This document shows positions 8,024 to 17,523 of a DNA stretch of 64,000 nt, in pieces; the stretch's first letter is position 1, and every line of letters begins with the position of its first letter. The DNA is taken from positions 2,232,001 through 2,296,000 of the forward strand of contig NZ_SAUN01000001.1 in NCBI RefSeq assembly GCF_004011505.1. Reading direction: 5' to 3'. Origin of the DNA: Nonomuraea polychroma (GTDB lineage Bacteria > Actinomycetota > Actinomycetes > Streptosporangiales > Streptosporangiaceae). The position numbers were made by a program, and so were the translations under genes. The notes beneath the pieces are model-generated. The model ran no database searches. It saw nothing but the letters and a program-made list of their open reading frames with translations, and had not been told where the DNA came from.

Positions 8024-9286
8024 ATGATCTCTCGTGTCATGACCGCGGAGCTCGCCGAGCACGCGGGTCAACGAGTGACGATCGCCGGCTGGGTCCATCG
8101 CCGCCGGCAGCTGAAATCCGTGTCCTTCCTCGTCGTCAGGGACCGCACCGGCCTGGCGCAGGTGGTCGCCGAGGGCGACCTGCCGGGCGAGGAGAACGTC
8201 GTCCAGGTCACCGGCACCGTGACCGCCAGTTCGCAGGCGCCGGGAGGCGTCGAGCTGGTCAAGCCGGAGATCGAGGTGCTGGCCGAGCCGGGCGCGCCGC
8301 CGCCGTTCGACCTCTATCGGCCGGTGGTGCCGGCGGCGCTGCCGACCATCCTGGACCACGCGCCGGTCGCGCTGCGCCACCCGCTGCTGCGGGCGCCGCT
8401 GGAGATCTCGGCCGCGAGCGTGGCCGGCTTCCGCGAGACGCTCGACCGGCTCGGCTTCACCGAGATCCACACCCCGAAGATCGTCGCCTCGGCCACCGAG
8501 TCCGGCGCGAACGTCTTCGGCATCGACTACTTCGGGCGGCCCGCGTACCTGGCGCAGTCGCCGCAGTTCTACAAGCAGACGATGGTGGGGGTCTTCGAGC
8601 GGGTGTACGAGGTCGGCCCGGTCTTCCGCGCCGAGCCGCACGACACCGTACGCCACCTGGCCCAGTACACCAGCCTCGACGCCGAACTCGGCTTCGTCGC
8701 CGGCCACCGGGACGTCATGGCGGTCCTGCGCGAGGCCGTGGCGGGCATGCTGGAGTCGGTACGCCGCCGCGCCGCCTCCGCCGTCTCGTCGCTCGGCGTG
8801 TCGTTGCCTGCCGTGCCCGCCGAGATCCCGGCCATCCACTTCACCGAGGCCCAGCGGATGACCTCGTCGGACGAGCCCGACCTGTCACCGGCGCAAGAAC
8901 GCTGGTTGTCGGAGTGGGCGGTGCGGGAGCACGGGTCGGAGTTCCTGTTCGTGACCGGGTATCCCATGGCGAAGCGGCCCTTCTACACCCACCCCGACCC
9001 GGCGCGGCCCGGCTACTCCAACGGGTTCGACCTGCTGTTTCGAGGGCTGGAGCTGGTGACGGGCGGGCAGCGGCTGCACCGGCACGAGGACTACCTGACG
9101 GCGCTGGAGGAGCGCGGGGAGCCGGTGGAGCCGTACGAGGGATATCTGCAGGCGTTCCGGTACGGGATGCCGCCGCACGGCGGGTTCGCGCTGGGGCTGG
9201 AGCGGTGGACGGCGCGGCTGACGGGCGCCGCCAACATCCGCCAGACCACCGCCTTCCCCCGTGACCTGCACCGGCTCTCGCCCTAG
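8024..9286 (+). CDS. aspS: Aspartate--tRNA ligase, archaeal/short type
   Basis: A 420-residue class II synthetase. An OB-fold anticodon domain (TIAGWVHRRRQLKSVSFLVV) opens the protein. Motif 2 (YEVGPVFRAEPHDTVRHLAQ) lies mid-protein and motif 3 (GGFALGLERWTARLTGAANI) near the C-terminus. At this length it lacks the large GAD insertion of ordinary bacterial AspRS (about 590 residues) and matches the archaeal-type or secondary AspRS. ATG 8024 is chosen because AAGGGG lies 5 bases upstream; an in-frame ATG at 7997 falls inside the T-box. Whether it charges tRNA-Asp only or also tRNA-Asn cannot be decided here. A housekeeping aspS is presumably elsewhere (inference). Confidence 0.9.
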   Translation: MISRVMTAELAEHAGQRVTIAGWVHRRRQLKSVSFLVVRDRTGLAQVVAEGDLPGEENVVQVTGTVTASSQAPGGVELVKPEIEVLAEPGAPPPFDLYRPVVPAALPTILDHAPVALRHPLLRAPLEISAASVAGFRETLDRLGFTEIHTPKIVASATESGANVFGIDYFGRPAYLAQSPQFYKQTMVGVFERVYEVGPVFRAEPHDTVRHLAQYTSLDAELGFVAGHRDVMAVLREAVAGMLESVRRRAASAVSSLGVSLPAVPAEIPAIHFTEAQRMTSSDEPDLSPAQERWLSEWAVREHGSEFLFVTGYPMAKRPFYTHPDPARPGYSNGFDLLFRGLELVTGGQRLHRHEDYLTALEERGEPVEPYEGYLQAFRYGMPPHGGFALGLERWTARLTGAANIRQTTAFPRDLHRLSP

Positions 9287-9388
9287 GCCCCTCCGAGTGT
9301 CGCCTCGACACGGAATTCGACATCCACTAGAAAGGATCAAAGCCGGGATCTGGGGAAATGACGTGCGACGGACCCCAGAGGAATTCAC

Positions 9389-10504
9389 GTGGTGTTCGAC
9401 ATCGGTTGTGGGATCGGGGCGCGGATGGACCCACCCTCCTCCAGGTGGCCGCGGTACGTCTGGTTCATACCGGCAGCCCTGATCGTCATCGGCACCGTCC
9501 TGAATATCCTGTCGCCGCGCGACTACTGGGGCGACTACCAGCTGGGTGCCGCGGTCGTGCTGGCCGGAGCACTGCTCTCGCTCCGGCACACGATCGCGGC
9601 CGGAGCGGCCCTTGTCCTGGTCGAGCTGGCACTGTTGATCAAGGACGGTTACTTCGGTCATGCCGCCGGCACCTACTCACTGATCAACGCGCTGTTCACC
9701 GCGCTCGTCGGCATCGGGGTGAACCGCGTGATCGCTCGCCATGGGCGCCGCCTGGAAGCGGTGCGTTCCGTCGCCGAGGCAGCCCAGCGTGCCGTGCTGC
9801 CCGCTCCGCCGGCGTGTGTCGGCCCGCTGGCGATCGCCGCCGTCTACAAGACCGCGCAGATCGAGGCCTTGATCGGCGGAGACGCGTACGCCGTGCAGGA
9901 CACGCCGTACGGCACCAGGCTGCTGATCGCGGATGTGCGGGGCAAAGGCCTGGGCGCGGTCGGCACGGTGTCCGTCCTGCTGGGCGCATTCCGGGAGGCG
10001 GCAGACCGGGCACCCGACCTCGTGGTGCTGGCCGAGCGTATAGAGCGCGCACTGGTCAGGGAGGCCTCGTCGCGCGAGGAGAACGTCCGGATGGAAGGGT
10101 TCGTCACGGCGGTGCTCGGCGAGATCACGGCGGGCGCGGACCGTGTGCGGCTGCTCAACTGCGGCCACCCCTCGCCGTATCTCCTCGAGGGCGACACGGT
10201 GTCCTCGCTGGATCCAGGCGAGCCGAGTCTTCCCATGGGCATGAGCAGCCTGGATGTGCCGCGGGCCGCGCCCAAGGACTGGCCGTTCCCGACCGGGGGC
10301 ACGCTCCTGCTGGTCACCGATGGGGTGACGGAGGCCCGAGACCGCTCCGGCACGTTCTACGACCCGGCGAGCCGGCTCGCCGGGCGGGGCCCGTTCCAGA
10401 AGCCGGACGAGGTGGTCCAGGTCCTGGTACGTGACGTCGAGCGCTGGACCGGCGGTCCGCGCGATGACGACATGGCGATTCTGGCGATCACCCGGTGCGG
10501 CTGA
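9389..10504 (+). CDS. Membrane-anchored SpoIIE/PP2C-type phosphatase
   Basis: A 371-residue protein. Three or four hydrophobic segments occupy residues about 22-120 (including [16 protein letters not shown] and [12 protein letters not shown]). A PP2C/SpoIIE phosphatase domain follows with intact metal-ligand motifs: [33 protein letters not shown] and DDDMAILAI. It likely dephosphorylates a STAS-type anti-anti-sigma factor. The GTG at 9389 follows AGAGGA at a good distance; ATG 9425 is an alternative start. Its 3' end overlaps the convergent MFS gene by 17 bp. Unlike the second SpoIIE protein at 48841-50673, the catalytic Asp residues are all present. Confidence 0.88.
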   Translation: MVFDIGCGIGARMDPPSSRWPRYVWFIPAALIVIGTVLNILSPRDYWGDYQLGAAVVLAGALLSLRHTIAAGAALVLVELALLIKDGYFGHAAGTYSLINALFTALVGIGVNRVIARHGRRLEAVRSVAEAAQRAVLPAPPACVGPLAIAAVYKTAQIEALIGGDAYAVQDTPYGTRLLIADVRGKGLGAVGTVSVLLGAFREAADRAPDLVVLAERIERALVREASSREENVRMEGFVTAVLGEITAGADRVRLLNCGHPSPYLLEGDTVSSLDPGEPSLPMGMSSLDVPRAAPKDWPFPTGGTLLLVTDGVTEARDRSGTFYDPASRLAGRGPFQKPDEVVQVLVRDVERWTGGPRDDDMAILAITRCG

Positions 10505-12275
10505 TGTCCATGTCCGTTGTGCGGGGCATCAACAGCGCGACAGCCGCGCCCAGCAGGCAGATGAACGCCGTGACCAGGAACATCTCCGTGTATTCGGTGT
10601 GCAGCGCCGCCTGCACCTTCGCGGTGTAGTCGGCCAGCCGCCGCTGGTAGGTCTCCGCGTCCACGCCGAACGGGAGCGGCGTGTCCAGATGGGCGGTCAG
10701 CGATTGGAACCGGTAGAAACCCCACGCCGACACGGCAGCGATGCCGATCAGCATGCCCATCATCCTGGCCACCACGACCGCCGCCGACGCCACCCCGTGC
10801 TGGGTCGCCGGGCTCACCCGCAACACCGCGGAGGAGACCGGGGCGATGACCACGCCGAGGCCCAGCCCGGCCACGACCAGGTCGGCGTCCACGACGAGTC
10901 CCGCGCCTGCCAGGTCCAGCGGCCAGCGGCTCATCAGCCAGTAGCCGATCGCCGCGACCGCCATGCCCGCCACCGCTACGGCCCGCTCGCCCAGCTTGCG
11001 GGCCAAGAGGCCGCCGAGCAGCGCGCCGACGGTCAGCGCCGCCAGGAACCTGGCCAGCACCAGCGCCGCGCCCAGGTCTTCCTCGCCGAGCAAGGTCTGC
11101 GCGATGAGCGGGACGAACACCATCGTCACCAGGAGCGCGGCGCCGGCGAGGAAACTCACCCCCAGGGTGGCCAGCAGCGGGCCCCTGCGGGTGCCGGACA
11201 GGTCGAGGAGGCGTGTGGGGGAGCGGATCTCCCACCAGACGAAGATTCCGGCAACCACCGCTCCTGCCGCGATCACGGGCAGCCCCCACTGCGGCAGGAG
11301 GGCTTTGGCCGGGTCGGGGTTGTAGAGGCCGATCACCAGGAGCGCGAGCGCTACCGCCAGCAACACCCCGCCGACCACATCGACCCGCCCGGCTGGGTGG
11401 TGGGCGGGCGCGGGCTCACCCACCACGCGCCTCGGGCGCTCCGCCGCGCCCGCCGAGTCGGCCGGGACGCTTGCCGCGGCGGCGGGGGCGGCGACCGGCT
11501 CCGCCACGGTGGCCGGGGTGCTGGTCGCCCCAGCGTCGACTGCCGGGTCGGCGGCTCCCTCTGTCGCGGTTGCCGGGGTGCCCGTTGTCCTCGTGGTGAC
11601 TGCCGGGTCCGCTGCAGGCGACGCCGGCCCCGGAGAGGGGGCGAGTCGGTCTGTTGCGCGAGCGGTCGTGGTGGGTGTGGGGCGGCCGGCGACGGTCAGC
11701 TGGACCGCCACCGCCGCCAGCGCCGCCAGAGGCACGTTGATCCAGAAGATGGAGTGCCAGCCACCCAGCTCAATCCCTGCCACCAGGGTGCTGGGGATCA
11801 AGGCGAGCAGACCGCCGTACAGCGGGCCGAGCGCGCTCCCCAGTTCCTGGGCCGCTCCCACCGCCCCCAACGCCAGGGGACGCTCGTGCTCGTCCCACAG
11901 GTCGCCGATCAACGCCATTGTGATCGGCAGCAGCGCCCCGCCGGCGATCCCCTGCACGGTACGCCCGGCGACCACCATCACCTCGCCCGACGCCAGCGCC
12001 GTCAGCACCGACCCGATCGCGAACGCCGCCAGGCAGGCGTGGATGAGCGGCCGCCGCCCGTACCGGTCGGAGAGCTGGCCGAGCAGCGGCATCGCCGCGA
12101 CATATCCGAGGAGGAACCCGGTGACGATCGGCGTGGCTCGCTGCAGCCGGTTCAGTGGGATGCCCACGTCCCTGGCGATGGGGAGGAGGACGGTCGTCAC
12201 CACGTACGCGTCGAGCGCGGCCAGCAGCACCACCGCGCCCCCGGCGCCGAGCGCGACCCGGCGGGCGGACCTCAT
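10488..12275 (-). CDS. MFS drug/lipid exporter, P55-like (DHA2)
   Basis: A 595-residue major facilitator transporter. Motif A-like [12 protein letters not shown] follows the second membrane span, and the 14-span DHA2 layout is suggested by length. Between the two halves lies a long Ala/Pro/Thr-rich insert (about residues 215-300) with no predicted structure. The ATG at 12275 overlaps the TGA of the upstream lipoprotein gene (ATGA), giving the same lprG-P55 order known from mycobacteria, where the pair moves triacylglycerides and affects drug tolerance. That function is inferred from order and family. Translation upstream of 12275 belongs to the lipoprotein gene in another frame. Confidence 0.88.
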   Translation of the reverse strand: MRSARRVALGAGGAVVLLAALDAYVVTTVLLPIARDVGIPLNRLQRATPIVTGFLLGYVAAMPLLGQLSDRYGRRPLIHACLAAFAIGSVLTALASGEVMVVAGRTVQGIAGGALLPITMALIGDLWDEHERPLALGAVGAAQELGSALGPLYGGLLALIPSTLVAGIELGGWHSIFWINVPLAALAAVAVQLTVAGRPTPTTTARATDRLAPSPGPASPAADPAVTTRTTGTPATATEGAADPAVDAGATSTPATVAEPVAAPAAAASVPADSAGAAERPRRVVGEPAPAHHPAGRVDVVGGVLLAVALALLVIGLYNPDPAKALLPQWGLPVIAAGAVVAGIFVWWEIRSPTRLLDLSGTRRGPLLATLGVSFLAGAALLVTMVFVPLIAQTLLGEEDLGAALVLARFLAALTVGALLGGLLARKLGERAVAVAGMAVAAIGYWLMSRWPLDLAGAGLVVDADLVVAGLGLGVVIAPVSSAVLRVSPATQHGVASAAVVVARMMGMLIGIAAVSAWGFYRFQSLTAHLDTPLPFGVDAETYQRRLADYTAKVQAALHTEYTEMFLVTAFICLLGAAVALLMPRTTDMDISRTG

Positions 12276-12922
12276 CCGGCGGCGGGCGGCGTGATCGTGA
12301 CCGGTGCGTCGTAGTCGCTGAACGACACCGTCACCGTGCCGTCCTGCAACGGCAGGCTGGCCTTGGTGAGCCTGCTGGTGGCCTGGTCGACCCACACCTT
12401 GCCGTTGACGCCCTGCGTGACGCCCGGGACGATCTGACCGACCACCTGCCCGGGGAACGTCGTGGCGACCCGGTACGAGCCGTCCTCCACCGCCTCCACC
12501 TTCGGGTCCGTGGCCGAGGACAGCAGCTGCGCGATGCCCTTGGTCGGCTCGAGGATGACCGACGGGTCGTAGAACTGCGCCAGCTGCTGCCTGGTCATCT
12601 TCTGGAAGCCGCCCGTCGGGCCCTTGAAGTGCACGGTGTCCCCGACCAGGGCGAACGTGACCTCCTGCAGGTTGCCCAGGATGTCGATCGTGATCGTGCC
12701 GTCGGCGTCACCCCCGGCGGTGAGCCGGCCGTCGGCCTTCTTGAGCGGCACCTTCGGCTTGCCCTCCGTGGAGATGGAGAAGGTGGCCGACTTGACCGTC
12801 TTCATGGCCTCCGAGGCCTTCTTCATCAGGTCGGGGCCGGCGGGCAACTCGGCTCCACCGCCGCCCGGCGAGCACGCCGACGCCAGCGCGAGAACGGCCA
12901 CGATCAGAAGCTTTCTGAGCAT
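12272..12922 (-). CDS. lprG: LppX/LprAFG-family lipoprotein (LprG-like)
   Basis: A 216-residue lipoprotein. The signal peptide ends in the lipobox LASAC with Cys17 as the lipidation site, then a Gly/Pro-rich linker and an LppX_LprAFG fold. Recognisable blocks are [35 protein letters not shown] and [19 protein letters not shown]. The family has a hydrophobic pocket that carries acylated lipids between the membrane and the outer layers. Translational coupling to the MFS gene downstream supports a shared lipid-export role. The gene symbol is by homology and synteny. Confidence 0.85.
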   Translation of the reverse strand: MLRKLLIVAVLALASACSPGGGGAELPAGPDLMKKASEAMKTVKSATFSISTEGKPKVPLKKADGRLTAGGDADGTITIDILGNLQEVTFALVGDTVHFKGPTGGFQKMTRQQLAQFYDPSVILEPTKGIAQLLSSATDPKVEAVEDGSYRVATTFPGQVVGQIVPGVTQGVNGKVWVDQATSRLTKASLPLQDGTVTVSFSDYDAPVTITPPAAG

Positions 12923-12981
12923 GCCCGGATCGTAGCGAGCGCCTGGGAACGCCGTGTGCCGTCGCGGATATCGGTTGTATG

Positions 12982-13440
12982 TCAGCGCAGCTTCTTGAGG
13001 TGTTCCACGATCGGCGCGAACGCCGCCTCGATCTGGTTGAGCTGGTCATCGGTGAGCCGGTCGACGAAGTGCTCCCGCACGCCCGCCACGTGGTCCGGTG
13101 CCACCCGCTGGATCGTCTCCCAGCCCTCGTCCGTCAGCACCGCGAACGTGCCCCGCCGATCGTCCCGGCAGTCCTCCCTGGTCACCAGCCCCTTGGCCTC
13201 CATGCGGGAGATCTGGTGCGACAGCCGGCTGCGCGACTGGATCGTCGCGTCCGCCAGGTCGCTCATGCGCATGCGACGGTCCCGGCTCTCGGACAGGTTG
13301 ACGAGGATCTCGTAGTCGTTCAACGAGAGGGAGTGCTCCTGCAGCTCGCGGTCGAGCCGGTGCATGAGCAGCTTGTGCAGCGCCAGATGCGTGCGCCAGG
13401 CACGCTGTTCGGCGGGAGAAAGCCAGCGAGGCGCGCTCAT
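12982..13440 (-). CDS. MarR family transcriptional regulator
   Basis: A 152-residue winged-helix regulator. The MarR core is visible: SLSLNDYEILVNLSESRDRR, then MRMSDLADATIQSRSRLSHQ, and the wing with GLVTREDCRDDRRGTFAVLT. The start at 13440 (MSAPRWLS) has GGAG four bases upstream; an upstream ATG would add only 8 residues. It stands 59 bp upstream of lprG on the same strand and may regulate the lipoprotein/exporter pair, a common MarR-MFS arrangement. The ligand is unknown. Confidence 0.88.
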   Translation of the reverse strand: MSAPRWLSPAEQRAWRTHLALHKLLMHRLDRELQEHSLSLNDYEILVNLSESRDRRMRMSDLADATIQSRSRLSHQISRMEAKGLVTREDCRDDRRGTFAVLTDEGWETIQRVAPDHVAGVREHFVDRLTDDQLNQIEAAFAPIVEHLKKLR

Positions 13441-13484
13441 GATCTCCAATCTATCGCACGTCACCGACCCGGCCGCGGCTCGGC

Positions 13485-13661
13485 CTAGGTGAACGCCATG
13501 ACGATCGCGACCCCCACGACGTGCATGAGGACGACGGCCGCGATCAAAGAGATGAACACGAACTTGGCCGGCCCGTGCTCGAAGGTCTTGCCCTCCTCGA
13601 GCGGCCTGCGCCTGGCCATGCGGTCGGCGATCCGCTCCTCGACCGATTTCTTGTAGAACAC
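13485..13661 (-). CDS. Small single-span membrane protein
   Basis: A 58-residue open frame with a GTG start at 13661. It begins MFYKKSVEERIADRMARRR, a charged cytosolic segment, and ends with one hydrophobic span, FVFISLIAAVVLMHVVGVAI, then VMAFT. It begins 4 bases after the phosphopantetheinyl transferase stop codon, so translation is probably coupled. Composition (basic amphipathic helix plus one span) and tight spacing support a real gene rather than chance. I do not recognise the family. Confidence 0.65.
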   Translation of the reverse strand: MFYKKSVEERIADRMARRRPLEEGKTFEHGPAKFVFISLIAAVVLMHVVGVAIVMAFT

Positions 13662-13665
13662 GGCT

Positions 13666-14259
13666 TCAGCCTAGTCGCGGGATGGGCAGCCTCCTGACCG
13701 GGGCGTCCGCGATGACGGCCACCCTGATGCCGGGTTCGGCACGCCACTCCAGCAGATGCCGGCCGTCGAGGCCGGCGCCGCCCTCGTTGAGCCGGTCGAG
13801 CGTCAACTCGCCGCGTTTGATCAGGGCCTCCTTGCGCGTCCAATGCCTGATCAGGTCGTCGTTCCCGGTGACCAGCGCACGCTCGCCGGGCGTGAGGACG
13901 TGGTCGGCCAGCGCCTTGTCCAGCGGTCCCGCCGGCACGCGCTCGGCGTCCACGCCGACCTTGCCCCGGCCGGCCGCGGCGCACACGTACCCGCGGGTGT
14001 GGCTGAAGCTGAGGCCGAGCTCGGGGTCCTGCTCGAGGTACGGCCTGCCGTGGCCGGGGCCGTGCACGTCGCAGTGCTGCAGCAAGGTCAACTCGCCGGG
14101 TTCGGCGCCGAGCACGGCGGCGGCGCAGAGGCGGGCGAGGAGGTGGGCGGCGACGAAGCTGGCCCGGTCCTCGGGGAACCTGAAGTGGTCCGCCCGCTCC
14201 CGCTCCACGGCGGTGAGCCAGTCCTCCGGGGCGCGCACCTCGTCGGGGCGGCCGCCCAT
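13666..14259 (-). CDS. 4'-phosphopantetheinyl transferase, Sfp type
   Basis: A 197-residue Sfp/HetI-type transferase. The motifs appear in order: HGRPYLEQ, LSFSHTRGYVCAAA, VGVDAERV (Mg-binding Asp and Glu) and RHWTRKEALIKRGE (W-T-K-E-A). It transfers phosphopantetheine from CoA to carrier proteins of fatty-acid, polyketide or peptide synthases; no such synthase is in the window. It is shorter than Sfp (about 224 residues) but has all core motifs. It begins 17 bp after the Mce-associated gene and may ride on the mce transcript. Confidence 0.9.
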   Translation of the reverse strand: MGGRPDEVRAPEDWLTAVERERADHFRFPEDRASFVAAHLLARLCAAAVLGAEPGELTLLQHCDVHGPGHGRPYLEQDPELGLSFSHTRGYVCAAAGRGKVGVDAERVPAGPLDKALADHVLTPGERALVTGNDDLIRHWTRKEALIKRGELTLDRLNEGGAGLDGRHLLEWRAEPGIRVAVIADAPVRRLPIPRLG

Positions 14260-14276
14260 CGCGACCGGGTCGATGG

Positions 14277-15176
14277 TCAGTCCTTCTTCTGGTCGCCGCC
14301 GTCGAGGTTGTACTGGTCCTCGGAGGCCGCGCCGAGCACGGTCACGTCATGGACCTTCCAGATGCCCTTTTCCTTCACAAGAGAGATCTTAAGGTGCGAA
14401 TCCTTCACCGAGCGGATCGCTTCTGAGGTGTTCACCTGTTGATCGACCACGACGATGGCGTGCGCGGTGGCTTCGTCCACGTCGGCCAGGTACACCTTGC
14501 GCACGGTGGCCTGTGAGACGGCCTTGAGCTTCACGATGACCTGCGCCATCGCGCCGCCGAACGCGGTGTCGTAGGTGGCCAGGAAATCGCCCGTGGCCTG
14601 GGCGGTGAGGGTCGCCCGGGTGGTCTGGAGGTCCCGGTAGTCGTAGCTGAGCAGGGCCTTGCTGAAGGCGCTCGCCGCGCCCGACACCTCCAGTCGCAGT
14701 GCCCGCTCGGTCTCCAGCTTGGCCCGCGCGTCCTCGGCCTGACCGGCGGCGACCCACTGCAACACGGCGGTCGCCGCCACGGCGGCCACCAGCATGGCGG
14801 CCAGCGCCCCGGCGATCCGAGCCCGGGTCACCCGCCCGACCCGGCTCCCGCGGCCACCCCCGGCCGGCTGCCCGCCCTGGCTCTCGTCGCCGCGCTCGGC
14901 CGGCCGCCCGTCGTCGGAGGGCGCGTCGTCGGGCGGCGCGCTGGTGTCCGCGGGCAGCGTGTCGTCCGGTGCCGTGGACGCCGCTGGACGCTTGCCGTCC
15001 GGCCCCTCATCCGCCTGCCGGGTGTCGTCATCCGTCGCGGCGGAGGCGGCGACGTCGGGAACATCCTCGGTGGCGGGTGAGGTGGCGGGCTCGTCGGCGC
15101 CGGTCGCGTCGGTGAGGTCCTGTCCGGAGGTCGCGAGGTCCTGTTCGGGGATCACGAGGTCCTGTTTGGGGGTCAA
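14277..15176 (-). CDS. Mce-associated membrane protein
   Basis: A 299-residue protein. Residues 1-110 are a disordered, acidic Asp/Pro/Ala-rich cytosolic tail that opens with three 7-residue repeats of the QDL type. One membrane span (AGALAAMLVAAVAATAVLQW, about 118-137) is followed by an external domain with a SnoaL/NTF2-like Mce-associated fold (YDYRDLQTTRATLTAQATGD, then KVYLADVDEATAHAIVVVDQ). The TTG start at 15176 shares its TG with the MceF stop codon (TTGA). Such Mas proteins are encoded at the end of mce operons and are thought to stabilise the complex. Confidence 0.8.
   Translation of the reverse strand: MTPKQDLVIPEQDLATSGQDLTDATGADEPATSPATEDVPDVAASAATDDDTRQADEGPDGKRPAASTAPDDTLPADTSAPPDDAPSDDGRPAERGDESQGGQPAGGGRGSRVGRVTRARIAGALAAMLVAAVAATAVLQWVAAGQAEDARAKLETERALRLEVSGAASAFSKALLSYDYRDLQTTRATLTAQATGDFLATYDTAFGGAMAQVIVKLKAVSQATVRKVYLADVDEATAHAIVVVDQQVNTSEAIRSVKDSHLKISLVKEKGIWKVHDVTVLGAASEDQYNLDGGDQKKD
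15114..15165. repeat. Three 21-bp tandem repeats in the Mce-associated gene
   Basis: The decamer GAGGTCCTGT recurs at 15114, 15135 and 15156, an exact 21-bp period. It encodes a repeated QDL heptapeptide at the N-terminus of the Mce-associated protein. Confidence 0.8.
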
Positions 15177-16528
15177 GGCGACTCCTCACGGCGGCGGGCT
15201 GCCCTGCCCGCCGCGGTCCAGCCCACGATGCCACCACATGCCACGACGGCGAGGAATATCGCGACAATCAGCGGGACGGGGTTCGGTGTGGTGCGGGATG
15301 ACGCGGCGCCGGTGGCGGCCACGCCGCTGGGCGACGTCTCGGTGACGTCCTCGGCTTTCTCGGTTTTCTCGGTCTTCCCGGGCTGAGCGGTCTTCTTCGC
15401 CTCGGGCCGCGGCGACGCGGCGGCGTCCTGGCGGCGGTCGGTGCCGCGATCGGCGACGTCCTCGGCCGGATCGGACGCAGGCGCGCGATCGGGGCAGGCA
15501 CGCAGGCGAGGCACCGTAGGCGGACCCACCGGCCCCGCGTACTCCTCGGCAGGCGTCGGCCCGCCCGGCACGCTGAAGATGAACGCCGCCTTCCCGTAGA
15601 CGGTGCCGTCGCGCCGGTCGCTGATGTCGTCGGCCAGGCTCAGCGCGGTCGGCACGATGGTCAGCAGGTGGTGCACGTTCCGCTCGGTCTCCGGCGAGAA
15701 CGCCGGACGGTGCGGCAGCCCCGCCGCCGTCAGCAGGCACGAGAACCCCGGCCTGGACGTCCTGATCGCCGCGTCGAGCTGCGCGAACACCCCAGGACCG
15801 TGGTCGAGGATGGCGTTCAGGTCGGTACGTGACGCGCGAAGCGTGGCCGTCACCGTGCTGAGGTCCGTGATCCCGGACGCCAGCTTCTCCCGCTTGCCCG
15901 CCAGCGTGTGCGTGAGCCGGGTGAGCTGCACCGACAGGTCGTCGAGCACGTCGGCGTTGTCGGCCAGCGTGTCGGTGAGCGTGTGGGCGTCGTCGATGAG
16001 GTTCCTGATCGCCGGCGCCCGGCCGTCCAGCGCGACCGCCAGCTCATGCGTGATCGTCTTGGCGTCCTGCGGTGGCACCGCGTTCAGGAGCTTGCCGACG
16101 CCCTCGAACAACTTCTTGTAGTCGAGCGGGACGGACGTCTTGGCGAGCGGGATCGTGTCCCCGGCCGCGAGTGACGGCCCTCTGACGCCGGTGGCCGGGG
16201 GCGACAGCTCCACGTACGGCTCCCCGATGGCGGACTTGCGCCGCACCTCGGCCGTGACGCCCTTCGGCAGCTTGATCTCCTTGTCGATGTCGAGGCTCAC
16301 GACGATCTTGCCGGGCGCCAGCCGCACATCACCGATCTTGCCGACCCGTACCCCCAGGTAAGCCACGTCGAAGCCGCGCACGAGGCCGGGCGAGGACATG
16401 AACTCCGCCGACACCCGGTACGGCCGTTCGATCGCATCGAGCCGGATGATCGTGCTGAACGCCCAGATCGTCATCACGATCCCCAGCGCCACGAAGAATC
16501 CCAGGTTCAGATAAATCCGGTTTTTCAT
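15173..16528 (-). CDS. mceF: MceF-type MCE domain protein with extra C-terminal span
   Basis: A 451-residue protein. An N-terminal anchor (NLGFFVALGIVMTIWAFST) precedes the MCE beta-barrel (VSAEFMSSPGLVRGFDVAYL and GVRVGKIGDVRLAPG) and a long helical stalk. Unusually, a Lys/Glu/Pro-rich stretch (about 370-420) leads to a second hydrophobic span, PLIVAIFLAVVACGGIVGW, and a basic tail RAARRREESP. Most MceF proteins have only the N-terminal anchor. The ATG overlaps the mceE stop (ATGA), and its own stop overlaps the next TTG start. It is a subunit of the lipid-transport tunnel across the envelope. Confidence 0.88.
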   Translation of the reverse strand: MKNRIYLNLGFFVALGIVMTIWAFSTIIRLDAIERPYRVSAEFMSSPGLVRGFDVAYLGVRVGKIGDVRLAPGKIVVSLDIDKEIKLPKGVTAEVRRKSAIGEPYVELSPPATGVRGPSLAAGDTIPLAKTSVPLDYKKLFEGVGKLLNAVPPQDAKTITHELAVALDGRAPAIRNLIDDAHTLTDTLADNADVLDDLSVQLTRLTHTLAGKREKLASGITDLSTVTATLRASRTDLNAILDHGPGVFAQLDAAIRTSRPGFSCLLTAAGLPHRPAFSPETERNVHHLLTIVPTALSLADDISDRRDGTVYGKAAFIFSVPGGPTPAEEYAGPVGPPTVPRLRACPDRAPASDPAEDVADRGTDRRQDAAASPRPEAKKTAQPGKTEKTEKAEDVTETSPSGVAATGAASSRTTPNPVPLIVAIFLAVVACGGIVGWTAAGRAARRREESP

Positions 16529-17523
16529 CGTGGCGGCTCCAGCAGCAGGCGGAAGTCCTCGACCACGTTGGGTCGCGGCCCCTCATTGGACCTTTGGGGC
16601 AGCAGCACACCCTTCAGCCAGACGTAGATCAAGACCTGCCCGTTGGCCGTGATCGGCGGCGCGTCGAGGAACGTCTGAACCTTCGCCACCAGCGCCTTCA
16701 GATCCTCCTTGCCCCGCTGCATCGAGGACGAGATGGCCTCCAGTTCGCGCAGCAGCGTACGCAGCCGCGCGGCATGGCGCGGGTAGACGGTGAGGTTGGC
16801 CTCCCTGGCCAGCTTGGTCAGCGCGACGACGGCCTTCTTGATGTGCTTGCGCCCGTGCACCACCCGCGAGGTGGCCGCGGCGAGCGTGCCCGGCAGCCGG
16901 TCCAGCTCGTTGCTGCCCTTGGCGAGGTCGTCGCCCAGCTTGGCCAGCGCGTCGATGGTGGTGGCCAGGTCGGCGCGGGCCGCGGAGTAGGCGTCGGTGA
17001 CCTCGGCAGTCTGCTTGATCAGCTTGTTGACGTCGTCGCCCTGCCCGGCGAACGCGGTGGAGGCGGCGTCCAGGATGGCGTTGACGTCCTGCGCGCCGAG
17101 CGCCTCGATGAGCGGCCCGGCTTTCGCGGTGACCTGCTCGATGTCCGGCTCGACCGACGTGTCGGCGATGGTGGCGCCATTGGCCAGGTACGGCCCCGTG
17201 GACAGGTCCTTGCCCTCCGGCGGGGTGAGCAGCACGTAGTTCTCGCCCAGGACCGAGGTCTTGGCCACCGTCGCCGTGCTGCCCTGGGGCAGGCGGTGCT
17301 CCGACTTGATCGACATCGTCACTCTGGCCCGGTAGCCCTGCAGCCGGATCTCGGTGACCGTGCCGACCCGCACGTCGGCGATCTGCACGCTGTGCCCGGC
17401 CACCAGGCTCTGCACGTCGTCGAAGACCGCGTGCAACGTGAGGTCGCCGGTGGTCGCGCCGAGCGTCTGCAGCGAGCACGACGCGGTGACGGCCAGCGCG
17501 AGCGCCGCGGCGAAGGCCCTCAT
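16525..17523 (-). CDS. mceE: MceE-type MCE lipoprotein
   Basis: A 332-residue MCE protein with a lipoprotein signal ending VTASC (Cys16). The MCE barrel follows: GDLTLHAVFDDVQSLVAGHS, VQIADVRVGTVTEIRLQG and TSVLGENYVLLTPPEG. A helical stalk with SNELDRLPGTLAAATSRVV precedes the C-terminal segment. The position and lipobox match MceE (LprK-like) of mycobacterial operons. The start at 17523 overlaps the mceD stop (ATGA); sequence upstream in the same frame is not coding. Confidence 0.9.
   Translation of the reverse strand: MRAFAAALALAVTASCSLQTLGATTGDLTLHAVFDDVQSLVAGHSVQIADVRVGTVTEIRLQGYRARVTMSIKSEHRLPQGSTATVAKTSVLGENYVLLTPPEGKDLSTGPYLANGATIADTSVEPDIEQVTAKAGPLIEALGAQDVNAILDAASTAFAGQGDDVNKLIKQTAEVTDAYSAARADLATTIDALAKLGDDLAKGSNELDRLPGTLAAATSRVVHGRKHIKKAVVALTKLAREANLTVYPRHAARLRTLLRELEAISSSMQRGKEDLKALVAKVQTFLDAPPITANGQVLIYVWLKGVLLPQRSNEGPRPNVVEDFRLLLEPPR

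Noticed and set aside
7619..8839. 406-codon minus-strand frame over the T-box and aspS
   Set aside because: It is antisense to the RNA leader and to AspRS motifs, with no family features.
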